64,000 nucleotides of DNA, taken from Herbaspirillum rhizosphaerae. GTDB lineage: Bacteria > Pseudomonadota > Gammaproteobacteria > Burkholderiales > Burkholderiaceae_D. The DNA is taken from positions 372,001 through 436,000 of the forward strand of contig NZ_LFLU01000002.1 of assembly GCF_001189965.1 (NCBI RefSeq), given 5' to 3'. Both the position numbers and the translations under genes were made by a program. This document shows, one piece after another, positions 17,566-26,538 of this stretch. Under the pieces are notes generated by a model. The model saw only the letters and a program-made list of their open reading frames with translations, did not search any database and was not told the DNA's origin. Every line of letters begins with the position of its first letter. Position 1 is the stretch's first letter.

Positions 17566-17595
17566 ATTCTAGCACTCCTTCCAGGGGAGTGCTAA
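17566..17595 (-). promoter_or_regulatory. Candidate sigma-70 promoter of rpoH
   Basis: Read on the minus strand, TTAGCA (17595-17590) and TAGAAT (17571-17566) are spaced 18 bp and stand about 80 bp before the rpoH start. The whole promoter is embedded in the CIRCE repeat, so repressor binding would block it. Assignment rests on similarity only. Confidence 0.45.
17569..17595. promoter_or_regulatory. CIRCE operator (HrcA-binding inverted repeat) before rpoH
   Basis: CTAGCACTC - 9 nt - GAGTGCTAA. This matches the CIRCE consensus TTAGCACTC-N9-GAGTGCTAA in 17 of 18 arm positions with exactly the canonical spacer. CIRCE is bound by the heat-shock repressor HrcA, usually before groESL or dnaKJ. Its position over the likely promoter suggests HrcA represses rpoH transcription at normal temperature. 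No hrcA gene is in the window. Confidence 0.9.
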
Positions 17596-17667
17596 TAACG
17601 AATCTGGAAGGAAGGAATAGCTAATTTCTATGGTTGCTTTTGATGCAATTGGCTTTCATCGCAAGAA

Positions 17668-17705
17668 TTAGAGGGAATCTGAGGGCCAAAGTTGCCTCTT
17701 TCAAG
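17668..17705 (-). promoter_or_regulatory. Candidate sigma-E (and overlapping sigma-32-like) promoter upstream of rpoH
   Basis: On the minus strand GGCAACTT (17696-17689) is followed after 16 nt by TCTAA (17672-17668), close to the sigma-E pattern GGAACTT-N15/16-TCTAA/TCTGA. The same stretch has CTTGAAA (17705-17699), the sigma-32 -35 consensus, with CCCTCA 13 nt on, a partial -10. Either would give a leader of roughly 175-190 nt into rpoH. Not tested. Confidence 0.35.
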
Positions 17706-17739
17706 GAGAAAGCTGTAACAATTTTTGCAGGGCAACAAT

Positions 17740-17779
17740 GAAAAAAGACGATAGTTTCCCTCTGGAAATTATCGTCTTT
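17740..17779 (-). terminator. Rho-independent terminator after ftsX
   Basis: AAAGACGATA plus GTTTCC (17744-17759) pairs with GGAAAT plus TATCGTCTTT (17764-17779) around a CTCT loop, a 16-bp stem with one wobble; a run of Ts follows on the minus strand. It separates ftsEX from rpoH. The 321-bp gap 17487-17807 is therefore filled by this terminator and the rpoH control region. Confidence 0.88.
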
Positions 17780-17807
17780 GGAAGAGCGTGAAACCCGGAA
17801 GCCGGGA

Positions 17808-18731
17808 TCAGGTCAGCCGGGACAGATGCCGCTTGACCGACAGCATGGCGCCAAGCAAGCCGAGCAAGGCGCTGGCGCCGAGCAGGAAGGCGATGGCTTC
17901 GATGCTCGGCGCCGCCAGGCGGAATTCCGAGGCATACAGGCGAGCGAAATCGGTGATGGCCAGATTCAGCGGCTGCAAGGCCAGCACCACCAGCCCCAGC
18001 GCCAGGCCGCCGGCGCACAGACCCAGCAGGGCGCCGGTGTAATAGAACGGGCGATGGATGAAGGCGTTGGTGGCGCCCAGCAGGCGCGAGACCTCGATTT
18101 CTTCATATTGCGTCATGACTTGCAGGCGAATCGTGTTGAACACCACCGCCACCACCACCGCGCCCAGCGTGATGCCGAGGAACAGCAACACCAGCCGCAA
18201 GATGCGCAGCAACGCCGCCAGGCGCTTGACCCAGGCCGAATCGATCTGGACCGTGTCCACGCCGGGCATCGCTTTGAGCTTCTGGGCGATGTCGTCGACG
18301 CGGCTGGCGTCCATGGCGTTCTGGAATCCCGAGAGTTTCAGGACATAACTGTCCGGCAACGGGTTCGAGCCCAGCGTCGCCAGCACGTCGTTGAGGCCGG
18401 TCTTGCTCTTGAGCGAATCGAAGGCTTTTTCGCGCGGTGTGAATTCAACCTTGGCGGTACTGCCGCTGCTTTGCAGGATGCCGTTGATGCTTGTGCTGAG
18501 CGCCGTGGCCTTGTCGCGCGAGACGTCCATTTTCAGGAAGATGCTGATTTCAGGCTCGACGGCCAGTTGTTCCGATACCGGCCGCACGTTTTCCAGCACG
18601 GTCAGGCCGGCGAAGGGCAGCGCCAGCGCAATCGAGACCACCAGCACGTTGAGGACGAAATTGCCCGGCGAACGCAGCAGATGGCTGAAGGCGTCGGCGA
18701 AAGCGAAGAAGTGTTGGCGCAGCCAGTTCAT
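17808..18731 (-). CDS. ftsX: Cell division protein FtsX
   Basis: Membrane subunit of the FtsEX complex, 307 aa, four helices with a periplasmic domain between the first (about 22-45) and second. The C-terminal half has the FtsX/MacB-type permease fold (YEEIEVSRLLGATNAFI). FtsEX couples ATP hydrolysis at the divisome to activation of peptidoglycan hydrolases. The start overlaps the ftsE stop by ATGA (18728-18731), indicating coupled synthesis. Confidence 0.93.
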   Translation of the reverse strand: MNWLRQHFFAFADAFSHLLRSPGNFVLNVLVVSIALALPFAGLTVLENVRPVSEQLAVEPEISIFLKMDVSRDKATALSTSINGILQSSGSTAKVEFTPREKAFDSLKSKTGLNDVLATLGSNPLPDSYVLKLSGFQNAMDASRVDDIAQKLKAMPGVDTVQIDSAWVKRLAALLRILRLVLLFLGITLGAVVVAVVFNTIRLQVMTQYEEIEVSRLLGATNAFIHRPFYYTGALLGLCAGGLALGLVVLALQPLNLAITDFARLYASEFRLAAPSIEAIAFLLGASALLGLLGAMLSVKRHLSRLT

Positions 18732-19420
18732 TGCGAAATCTCCACCGGATGGCTGACGCCGTTGTGCCAGCCGTCGACGATGCGGCCGCGGTCCAGGTAG
18801 ACGATGCGGTCGGCGCCGGTCAGGTATTGCTCGTCATGGGTCGAGATCAGGCAGGTCACGCCGACGCCGTGGAAGGACTTGAGCGCCGCCAGCACCTTGT
18901 TGGCGTTGTCGCGGTCGAGATTGGCGGTCGGTTCGTCGGCCAGGATGATTTGCGGGCGGTTGACGATGGCGCGGGCAATCGCCACGCGCTGCTGTTCGCC
19001 ACCGGAGAGTTCTTGCGGGCCCGAAGCCGCCTTGTCGAGCAGATCCACCTTGTCCAGCGCGGCGCGGGCGCGTTTCTCGGCGTCCGAACGGGCGGCGCCG
19101 GTCACGATCAGCGGCAACATGACATTGGCCAGGATGCTGCGGTCTTGCAGCAGGCGCTGCTGCTGGAAAATCAGGCCGAGGTTGCGGCGCAGATAAGGCA
19201 TGCCGGAAGGCTTGATGGTGTTGATGCTCTGGCCGTTGACGCTGAGCGTGCCGCTGCTGGGGCGCTCCATGGCGGCGATCATTTTCAGCAAGGTGGATTT
19301 GCCGGCGCCGGATGGGCCGGCGAGGAACAGCAATTCGCCTTTTTGCACCGACAGCGTGATGTCGCGCAAGGCGAACACATCGCGCGAGTATTGTTTGGAG
19401 ACCTTGGCGAATTCAATCAT
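18728..19420 (-). CDS. ftsE: Cell division ATP-binding protein FtsE
   Basis: ABC ATPase of 230 aa. Walker A GPSGAGKST at 35-43, signature LSGGEQQR, Walker B IILADEPTANLD, switch His in LISTHDEQY. It partners with FtsX at the septum. A 51-bp gap separates it from the upstream ftsY on the same strand, consistent with a ftsYEX operon as in E. coli. Confidence 0.95.
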   Translation of the reverse strand: MIEFAKVSKQYSRDVFALRDITLSVQKGELLFLAGPSGAGKSTLLKMIAAMERPSSGTLSVNGQSINTIKPSGMPYLRRNLGLIFQQQRLLQDRSILANVMLPLIVTGAARSDAEKRARAALDKVDLLDKAASGPQELSGGEQQRVAIARAIVNRPQIILADEPTANLDRDNANKVLAALKSFHGVGVTCLISTHDEQYLTGADRIVYLDRGRIVDGWHNGVSHPVEISQ

Positions 19421-19471
19421 CGTCGGTTGTCTGATCTTTTCTTTTTGGCGTATTTCAGCTTTGTGTATTGA

Positions 19472-20563
19472 TTAACTTAACAAGGCATCCACGAATTCTT
19501 CGGCATCGAAGGCTTGCAGGTCGTCGATCTGTTCGCCCACGCCGATGAAGTACAGCGGAATCGGACGGGTCTTGGCGATCGCCGCCAGGATGCCGCCCTT
19601 GGCGGTGCCGTCCAGCTTGGTCACGACCAGCCCGGTCAGGCCCAACGCATCGTCGAAAGCCTTGACCTGCGCCAACGCATTTTGGCCGGTATTGCCGTCG
19701 ATGACCAGCAGTACTTCGTGCGGCGCGGTGTCCATGCCCTTGCCGATGACGCGTTTGATCTTCTTCAGCTCGTCCATCAGGTGCAATTGCGTCGGCAGGC
19801 GGCCGGCGGTGTCGACCATCACGACGTTGGTGCCGCGCGCCGTCGCCGAGTGCACGGCGTCGTAGGCGACCGCGGCCGGGTCGCCCGACTCCTGCGAAAT
19901 CACGGTGATGTTGTTGCGTTCGCCCCAGATCGTCAGCTGTTCGCGCGCGGCGGCGCGGAAAGTGTCGCCGGCGGCCAGCAGCACCGACTGATCATGCGCC
20001 TGCAAATGTTTGGCCAGCTTGCCGATCGTGGTGGTTTTGCCGGCGCCGTTGACGCCTGCAATCATCATCACCAGCGGCTGATGGCGGCCCAGCACCAGCG
20101 GCTTTTGCAGCGGGCGCAGCATATCGACAAGCAGCACACGCAGGGCCTGGCGCACCTGGTCGGCTTCAGTCAGTTTTTCATCCCTGACCTTTTTCTTGAG
20201 CGAATCGAGCAGGAACTGGGTGGCTTCCACGCCGGCGTCCGAGACCAGCAGGGCCGATTCCAGCTCTTCGTAGAGCTCGTCGCCGATCTTGGCGCCGACG
20301 AACAGCGTGGTCAGGTTGCTGGAGGTCTTGGACAGGCCGCTTTTGAGGCGAGCCAGCCAGGAGCGCTTGGCTTCCGGCGACGGCGCAGCAGCTTCGACGA
20401 TTTCTTCAGCGACGGGCGCAGATACTGGCACCAGCGTCGGCGCCGGCGTTTCGGGTGTTGCAATAACGACAGGAGCGGCGGCAACAGGAGAAGCAACAGC
20501 GGGCGCGGCTTCCTTGGCGACGATGGGTTCTGGCTGGGGCTTTTTCTTGAAGAAACTAAACAT
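19472..20563 (-). CDS. ftsY: Signal recognition particle receptor FtsY
   Basis: SRP receptor GTPase of 363 aa that docks ribosome-nascent chain complexes at the membrane. After a short FSFFKKKPQ start comes an Ala/Val/Pro-rich, acid-containing A domain (about 10-65), then the NG domain with G1 GVNGAGKTTTIGKLAKH, G3 DTAGRLPTQ and G4 TKLDGTAKGG. ATG 20563 is chosen since family members begin MFSFFKKK; the longer in-frame extension to 20707 runs into the divergent peptidase promoter region. Confidence 0.94.
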   Translation of the reverse strand: MFSFFKKKPQPEPIVAKEAAPAVASPVAAAPVVIATPETPAPTLVPVSAPVAEEIVEAAAPSPEAKRSWLARLKSGLSKTSSNLTTLFVGAKIGDELYEELESALLVSDAGVEATQFLLDSLKKKVRDEKLTEADQVRQALRVLLVDMLRPLQKPLVLGRHQPLVMMIAGVNGAGKTTTIGKLAKHLQAHDQSVLLAAGDTFRAAAREQLTIWGERNNITVISQESGDPAAVAYDAVHSATARGTNVVMVDTAGRLPTQLHLMDELKKIKRVIGKGMDTAPHEVLLVIDGNTGQNALAQVKAFDDALGLTGLVVTKLDGTAKGGILAAIAKTRPIPLYFIGVGEQIDDLQAFDAEEFVDALLS

Positions 20564-20725
20564 CGGATGCTGGGCTGATTCGTCGAATGTGGCTGCGGTG
20601 TCGGGTGGGGGCGCGCTTCCCTGGTTTCCGGGAGGGAAAACGCGATGAACAAGGTACAATTGGCGCGGAATATTGCCCTCTGGGCACTCCCTGGCCAGCC
20701 CTCGCATTCTATCAGAGCACAGCGA

Positions 20726-22117
20726 ATGAAATTGAAGATCAGCGCAATCCTGTCGACCGGCCTGTTATTCGGCTGCCTGGCGGCCCCGGGTGCCGCCGCG
20801 CTGGCCCAGTCGGCGCCATCGGTCGCCTCGGAGTTCATGCTCAGGAACGGCATGAAAGTGATCGTCAAGGAAGACCATCGCGCGCCGACGGCGGTGCAGA
20901 TGGTCTGGTACAAGGTCGGCTCCATCGACGAAACCAACGGCACTACCGGCATCGCCCATGCGCTTGAGCACATGATGTTCAAGGGCACCAAAAAGCACAA
21001 GACCGGCGAATTCAGCCGTCTGGTCGCCGAACTGGGCGGTCGTGAAAACGCCTTCACCAATCGCGATTACACCGCCTACTTCCAGCAAGTCGAGCACACC
21101 CGGCTGGAAGCGGTCATGGCGCTGGAAGCCGACCGCATGCGCAATTTGCAGTTCGACAAGAACGAATTCGCCAAGGAAATCCGCGTCGTCATGGAAGAGC
21201 GCCGCTGGCGTACCGACGACCAGCCGCAGGGGCTGATGAACGAAGCGCTGCACGCCGCGGCGTTCGTCGCGCATCCTTACCATCATCCGGTGGTCGGCTG
21301 GATGGACGATCTGCAGAACATGACCATCGCCGATATCGAAGCCTGGTATCGCCGCTGGTACGCTCCCAACAACGCCACGCTGGTGGTCAGCGGCGACGTC
21401 AGCGCCGACAAGGTGGCGGCGCTGGCCGAGAAATATTTCGGTAGCATTCCCGCCAAAACCATCGTGCGCGGCAAGCCGCAAAACGAACCTGAGCAACACG
21501 GCTTGCGCCGCGTCACCGTCAAGGCGCCGGCCGAGAATCCTTACGTGATCCTGGCCTTCAAGGTGCCGACGCTGCGCGATGTCGACAAGGACCAGGAAGC
21601 CTACGCGCTGGACGTGCTGTCGGCGGTGCTCGACGGCTATGACAATGCGCGCCTGAACAACAAGCTGGTGCGCACCGACAAGGTCGCCAACAGCGTCGGC
21701 GCGGGTTACGACGACATCACGCGCGGCCCCACTCTGTTCACGCTGGAAGGCAGCCCGGCGGCCGGCACCACCACCGCGCAACTGGAAGCGCTGTTGCGCG
21801 CCGAAGTCGCGCGCATCGCCGACGACGGCGTGTCCGCGCAAGAATTGCAGCGCGTGAAGACGCAACTGATCGCCTCGCAGATTTACAAGCGCGATTCCAT
21901 CTTCGGCCAGGCCATGGAAATCGGCGTGATGGAAATGTCCGGGCTGTCGCACAAGAATATCGACCGCATCGTCGACAAACTGAAATCCGTGACGCCGCAG
22001 CAAGTGCAGGCCGTCGCGCAAAAGTATTTCACCGACGACAAACTGACCGTGGCCACGCTGGAGCCCTTGCCCTTGTCGGGCAAGAAGCTGGGGCCGCCGC
22101 CGGGCCCGCTGCGGTGA
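20726..22117 (+). CDS. M16 (pitrilysin-type) zinc peptidase, catalytic copy
   Basis: Secreted or periplasmic metallopeptidase of about 463 aa. A signal peptide (MKLKISAILSTGLLFGCLAAPGAAALAQ) precedes the M16 N-domain with the inverted zinc motif H78-A-L-E81-H82 and the downstream acidic ligand segment around EADRMRNLQFDKNEF. ATG 20726 is preferred because it yields that signal peptide; 20645 is an in-frame alternative. It is divergent from ftsY. A non-catalytic paralogue lies at 22927 beyond a ParA gene, and the pair probably forms a heterodimer. Confidence 0.87.
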   Translation: MKLKISAILSTGLLFGCLAAPGAAALAQSAPSVASEFMLRNGMKVIVKEDHRAPTAVQMVWYKVGSIDETNGTTGIAHALEHMMFKGTKKHKTGEFSRLVAELGGRENAFTNRDYTAYFQQVEHTRLEAVMALEADRMRNLQFDKNEFAKEIRVVMEERRWRTDDQPQGLMNEALHAAAFVAHPYHHPVVGWMDDLQNMTIADIEAWYRRWYAPNNATLVVSGDVSADKVAALAEKYFGSIPAKTIVRGKPQNEPEQHGLRRVTVKAPAENPYVILAFKVPTLRDVDKDQEAYALDVLSAVLDGYDNARLNNKLVRTDKVANSVGAGYDDITRGPTLFTLEGSPAAGTTTAQLEALLRAEVARIADDGVSAQELQRVKTQLIASQIYKRDSIFGQAMEIGVMEMSGLSHKNIDRIVDKLKSVTPQQVQAVAQKYFTDDKLTVATLEPLPLSGKKLGPPPGPLR

Positions 22118-22211
22118 GCGGCATTGTGCCGGTATTGAGTTGGTAGCCTGATTGAATGACGATGTTTGTCCAAAAAACTGACCGAGCGTTGCACTCTTAC
22201 GGAGGAAAAAC

Positions 22212-22883
22212 ATGCCAGTGATCGTCGTTGCGAACCCGAAAGGCGGCGTAGGTAAAAGTACTCTTTCCACCAACCTGGCCGGCTATTTCGCCAGCCGCGG
22301 ACATGGCGTATTGTTGGGCGATATCGATCGCCAGCAATCGGCGCGCGCCTGGCTCAACATCCGGCCGCCGGCAGCGACGCAGATCGCCACCTGGGATATC
22401 AGCGAAGACTACATCGCCAAGCCGCCCAAAGGCACCACGCACGTGGTGCTGGATACGCCGGCAGGCTTGCACGGGTGGCGCCTGAACGATGTCCTGAAAA
22501 TGGCCGACAAGGTGATCGTGCCCTTGCAGCCGTCGATCTTCGACATCCTCGCGACACAGGATTTCCTGCGCCGGCTGGCGGAAGAAAAAGCCGTGCGGCA
22601 GGGCGAGATCGATGTCGGCATCGTCGGCATGCGCGTCGACGCGCGCACGCGTTCGGCCGATCAGTTGCACCGCTTCATCGAAGGCCTGAACCTGCCGGTG
22701 CTGAGCTATCTGCGCGACACGCAGAACTACGTGCAATTGGCTGCGCACGGACTGACGTTGTGGGATATCGCGCCGTCGCGCGTGCAACGCGACATCGAAC
22801 AGTGGCAGCCGATCGTCGACTGGGTCGAAGGCCGGCCGCTTCCTGCTCCTGCGGTCTCCGCGATTACCATGCCGCCGCAGTGA
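22212..22883 (+). CDS. ParA family ATPase (orphan)
   Basis: Deviant-Walker ATPase of 223 aa: PKGGVGKST at residues 9-17, LGDIDRQQSARAW as the second acidic motif, VVLDTPAG as Walker B-like. Size and motifs match small ParA/MinD relatives used to position chromosomes, plasmids or protein complexes. No parB or parS-like partner is adjacent, and it is not near dnaA. A GGAGGAAAA ribosome site is strong. It sits between two M16 peptidase genes on the same strand, so the cargo is unclear. Confidence 0.85.
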   Translation: MPVIVVANPKGGVGKSTLSTNLAGYFASRGHGVLLGDIDRQQSARAWLNIRPPAATQIATWDISEDYIAKPPKGTTHVVLDTPAGLHGWRLNDVLKMADKVIVPLQPSIFDILATQDFLRRLAEEKAVRQGEIDVGIVGMRVDARTRSADQLHRFIEGLNLPVLSYLRDTQNYVQLAAHGLTLWDIAPSRVQRDIEQWQPIVDWVEGRPLPAPAVSAITMPPQ

Positions 22884-22926
22884 TGGCGGCTTTCCTGATT
22901 TGTACGTTCATTCAGTCAGCATCAAG

Positions 22927-24243
22927 ATGAAAAAATATTGGTTGGTTTGCGCGACGCTGCTCGCTTGCTTTGCCACGCAGGCGCAGGCCGCCTTGCAGAT
23001 CCAGTCGTGGTCTTTGCCCAATGGCGCGCGCGTGCTGTTCGTCGAAAACCATGCCATTCCCATGCTCGATCTCAGCGTAGAGTTCGATGCCGGCGCGCGC
23101 CGTGATCCGGCTGGAAAATCCGGGTTGGCGTCGCTGACCAACGCCATGCTCACGCGCGGTACAGCTGCCGCCGGCGATGCGCCGGTCTTGTCGGAAGCGC
23201 AGATCCTTGACGGTTTCGCGGATGTGGCGGCACAGCGCGGCGGCGGCGCCAGCATGGATCGCGCCGGCGTCACTTTGCGCATGTTGTCGAGCGCGGTCGA
23301 GCGTGATGCCGCAACAGGCTTGCTGGCGCGCACGCTGGCGCAGCCAAGCTTCCCGGCAGAACTGTTCGCCCGCGATCAGGCGCGCACCATCGCCGATGTG
23401 AAAGAGTCGCAAACCAAGGCCGAAGACATCGCCAACAAGGCGTTCTGGGCCGCGCTGTATGGTGAGCATCCATACGCACGCCAGGAAAGCGACGCCTCGG
23501 TCGCTGCGATTACGCGCGACGATCTGGTGAATTTCCATCGCACGTATTACGTCGCCAACCGCGCCGTCATCGCCATGATCGGCGACGTCACGCGTACGCA
23601 GGCAGATCAGATTGCACAGCGCCTGACGCAGCAATTGCCGCAAGGCGCCGCGCTGCCGGCCTTGCCTGACGTGGCCGCAAACAAGGCGACGGAGCAACGC
23701 ATCGCCCACCCGGCGTCGCAGTCTCACATCTTGATCGGCATGCCGGCGCTGGTGCGCGGCGATCCGGATTTCTTTGCGTTGACGGTCGGCAATTACATCC
23801 TCGGCGGCGGCGGGTTTGTGTCGCGCCTGACCAACGAAGTGCGCGAAAAGCGGGCCTTGAGCTACAGCGTCTACAGCTATTTCTCGCCGCTGGCGCAACA
23901 AGGTCCGTTCCAGATCGGCTTACAGACCAAGCGGGAGCAGACCGACGAAGCGCTCGGCGTGGTGCGCAGCACGCTGGCGGCTTATCTGCGGGATGGCCCG
24001 ACGGCGGCCGAGCTGAAGGCGGCCAAGGACAACCTGGTCGGCGGCTTCGCCTTGCGTATCGACAACAATCGCAAGATCCTCGACAACCTCGCCGTGATCG
24101 GCTATTACCGCTTACCGTTGGATTATCTCGACACCTGGACGGCAAATATCGGCAAAGTCACGATTGCGCAGATTCGCGATGCCTTCAAGCGTAAAATTGC
24201 GCCCGATCAATTCACGACTGTCGTGGTGGGCGAGGCAAAATAA
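22927..24243 (+). CDS. M16 peptidase-like protein lacking the zinc motif
   Basis: A 438-aa periplasmic protein with signal peptide (MKKYWLVCATLLACFATQAQA). It follows the M16 fold (LPNGARVLFVENHAIPMLDLSVEFDAGARRDP) but where HxxEH should stand it has SLTNAML, so zinc cannot bind. Two-gene M16 systems pair one active and one inactive chain into a closed chamber; the copy at 20726 supplies the active site. ATG 22927 starts the signal peptide; a TTG at 22900 is in frame but unlikely. rsmD begins 4 bp after its stop. Confidence 0.85.
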   Translation: MKKYWLVCATLLACFATQAQAALQIQSWSLPNGARVLFVENHAIPMLDLSVEFDAGARRDPAGKSGLASLTNAMLTRGTAAAGDAPVLSEAQILDGFADVAAQRGGGASMDRAGVTLRMLSSAVERDAATGLLARTLAQPSFPAELFARDQARTIADVKESQTKAEDIANKAFWAALYGEHPYARQESDASVAAITRDDLVNFHRTYYVANRAVIAMIGDVTRTQADQIAQRLTQQLPQGAALPALPDVAANKATEQRIAHPASQSHILIGMPALVRGDPDFFALTVGNYILGGGGFVSRLTNEVREKRALSYSVYSYFSPLAQQGPFQIGLQTKREQTDEALGVVRSTLAAYLRDGPTAAELKAAKDNLVGGFALRIDNNRKILDNLAVIGYYRLPLDYLDTWTANIGKVTIAQIRDAFKRKIAPDQFTTVVVGEAK

Positions 24244-24246
24244 AAT

Positions 24247-24885
24247 ATGAGCAAGACTGTAAGAAAACACGGCGTTGCAGCGCATAGCCGCAGCGCGCAT
24301 CAGGTTCGCATCATCGGCGGGCAGTGGAAACGCACGCCGCTGCCGGTGCTGGACGCCGAAGGCCTGCGGCCGACGCCGGACCGTGTGCGCGAAACCGTAT
24401 TCAACTGGCTGACGCATCTGATCGACGGCGATTGGGAACACGTGACTTGCCTCGACCTGTTCGCCGGATCCGGTGCGCTCGGCTTCGAGGCCGCCAGCCG
24501 CGGCGCGCAGCGCGTCGTGATGGTGGAAAACCACACGCCGGCGGTGCGCCAGCTCGAAGCCAACAAAGAAAAATTGCAGGCCGCGCAAGTCGAGATCCAG
24601 CGCGGCGATGCGCTGGCGTTGTTGCAGGGACTGAGCACGCGCACCACGCCGGCCAACGGATTTAAGCTCATCTTTGCCGATCCGCCGTATCATCAAAACT
24701 GGTTGGCGAAAATCATGCCGATATGCGAGCAGCTGCTGGCGAGCGAGGGGCTGATGTATGTCGAATCGGAACATTCCCTGGAGGGCGACGAGCTTCCGGA
24801 CTGGATGGCGGGCTGGGAAGTTGTTCGTGCCGATAAGGCAGGCGTGGTGTTTTATCACTTATTGCAGCGCAAAAATATCGGCTAA
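24247..24885 (+). CDS. rsmD: 16S rRNA (guanine(966)-N2)-methyltransferase RsmD
   Basis: Methyltransferase of 212 aa that modifies G966 of 16S rRNA during 30S assembly. RIIGGQWKRTPLPV and GLRPTPDRVRETVFNWL are the RsmD start, DLFAGSGALGFEAASRGA the SAM loop, FADPPYH the catalytic motif. Linked to ftsY and followed by coaD, a common bacterial arrangement. Starts 4 bp after the upstream peptidase gene. Confidence 0.94.
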   Translation: MSKTVRKHGVAAHSRSAHQVRIIGGQWKRTPLPVLDAEGLRPTPDRVRETVFNWLTHLIDGDWEHVTCLDLFAGSGALGFEAASRGAQRVVMVENHTPAVRQLEANKEKLQAAQVEIQRGDALALLQGLSTRTTPANGFKLIFADPPYHQNWLAKIMPICEQLLASEGLMYVESEHSLEGDELPDWMAGWEVVRADKAGVVFYHLLQRKNIG

Positions 24886-24923
24886 TTCAGGCATAATGCG
24901 CGTTCTGATTGCTTAGCTGGTGA

Positions 24924-25424
<501 letters not shown>

Positions 25425-25502
25425 TGTGCAGTTGCCTTGCCCGACCGCACGAAAATGCGCGGCAGGCGAGGCAGCTTGTATGAGAAGAAAGCGGAGTAAT
25501 TT

Positions 25503-25760
25503 ATGGCACTGATGATCACCGATGATTGCATTAACTGCGACGTCTGCGAGCCTGAGTGCCCGAACGAAGCGATCTACATGGGGCCGCAGATCTATGAAAT
25601 CGACCCCGGCAAATGCACCGAATGCGTCGGCCATTTCGACGAGCCGCAATGCCAGCAGGTCTGCCCGGTCGCCTGCATCCCCTTCGATCCCGCCTGGCGC
25701 GAATCCAAGGAACAACTGATGGTCAAGTACGAAACGCTGCAGGCTGCGGCCAAGGCCTGA
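25503..25760 (+). CDS. YfhL-type 2[4Fe-4S] ferredoxin
   Basis: Electron carrier of 85 aa. The first cluster has C9-x2-C12-x2-C15-x3-C19-P; the second has C38-x2-C41-x8-C50-x3-C54-P with the long insertion typical of the YfhL/Alvin subgroup, whose clusters have low potentials. C58 is an extra cysteine. It follows coaD, a placement frequent in beta- and gammaproteobacteria. Its redox partner is not in the window. Confidence 0.92.
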   Translation: MALMITDDCINCDVCEPECPNEAIYMGPQIYEIDPGKCTECVGHFDEPQCQQVCPVACIPFDPAWRESKEQLMVKYETLQAAAKA

Positions 25761-25932
25761 GCGCTTTCTGTGCGGTCATCGTTCCGTATCCCGGCCGCAT
25801 CCCCGCGGCGTCATAAGAAAATCCTGCTTGCTTATAGATAGTCCGTATTTCTGCTGCGCCGTCCCGGCGCGGTATCATCGTCGTTCGTCTTTTCTTTAGC
25901 CATTTTCTTTGCGCCTCATCGGGAAAACAGCC

Positions 25933-26538
25933 ATGTCCAATCATCAGCGCTTGCGCCAGTTCATCACCTCGTTTGCAGCCTTGCTCGATCGCGAGTCCGG
26001 GGAAGCCGGCATCATCCGCGCGGGTTCGGCGCTCCTGCGCGAACTGGTCGCAGTCGATGACTGGCTGCCGGAAGCCTATGCGCAGCCCGATCCCGAACGC
26101 TATCGCCAGTATTTGCTGCACGTCGACTCGGCGCAGCGATTTTCCGTGGTGAGTTTTGTCTGGGGACCGGGACAGCAAACGCCGGTGCACGACCATACGG
26201 TGTGGGGCCTGATCGGCATGTTGCGCGGCTCGGAATATTCGCAATCCTATCGTCATCAGGAAGGCGCACTCCTGCCTCACGGAGAACCGATACAATTGAC
26301 GCCCGGCATGGTCGAAGCGGTGTCGCCGCATGTGGACGGCCTCGACGACATCCATCGCGTGCGCAACGCCTACGACGACAAGGTGTCGATCAGCATCCAC
26401 GTGTACGGCGCGAATATCGGTGCAGTGCATCGCTCGGTGTATCAGCCGGACGGCACGCGCAAGGCATTCATTTCGGGCTATTCGAACACCACCTTGCCTA
26501 ATATTTGGGATCTGTCCCTGGAGACGAAAACAAGATGA
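25933..26538 (+). CDS. Cysteine dioxygenase family thiol dioxygenase
   Basis: Cupin non-heme iron enzyme of 201 aa oxidising cysteine or a related thiol such as 3-mercaptopropionate to its sulfinate. The three-His site is visible: H86-x-H88 in PVHDHTVWG and H141 in DDIHRV. GLIGMLRGSE fills the cupin motif. ATG 25933 is preferred; 25909 is an in-frame alternative. Its stop overlaps the rhodanese start by ATGA, so thiol oxidation and sulfur transfer are encoded as a coupled pair. Substrate choice cannot be settled here. Confidence 0.85.
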   Translation: MSNHQRLRQFITSFAALLDRESGEAGIIRAGSALLRELVAVDDWLPEAYAQPDPERYRQYLLHVDSAQRFSVVSFVWGPGQQTPVHDHTVWGLIGMLRGSEYSQSYRHQEGALLPHGEPIQLTPGMVEAVSPHVDGLDDIHRVRNAYDDKVSISIHVYGANIGAVHRSVYQPDGTRKAFISGYSNTTLPNIWDLSLETKTR

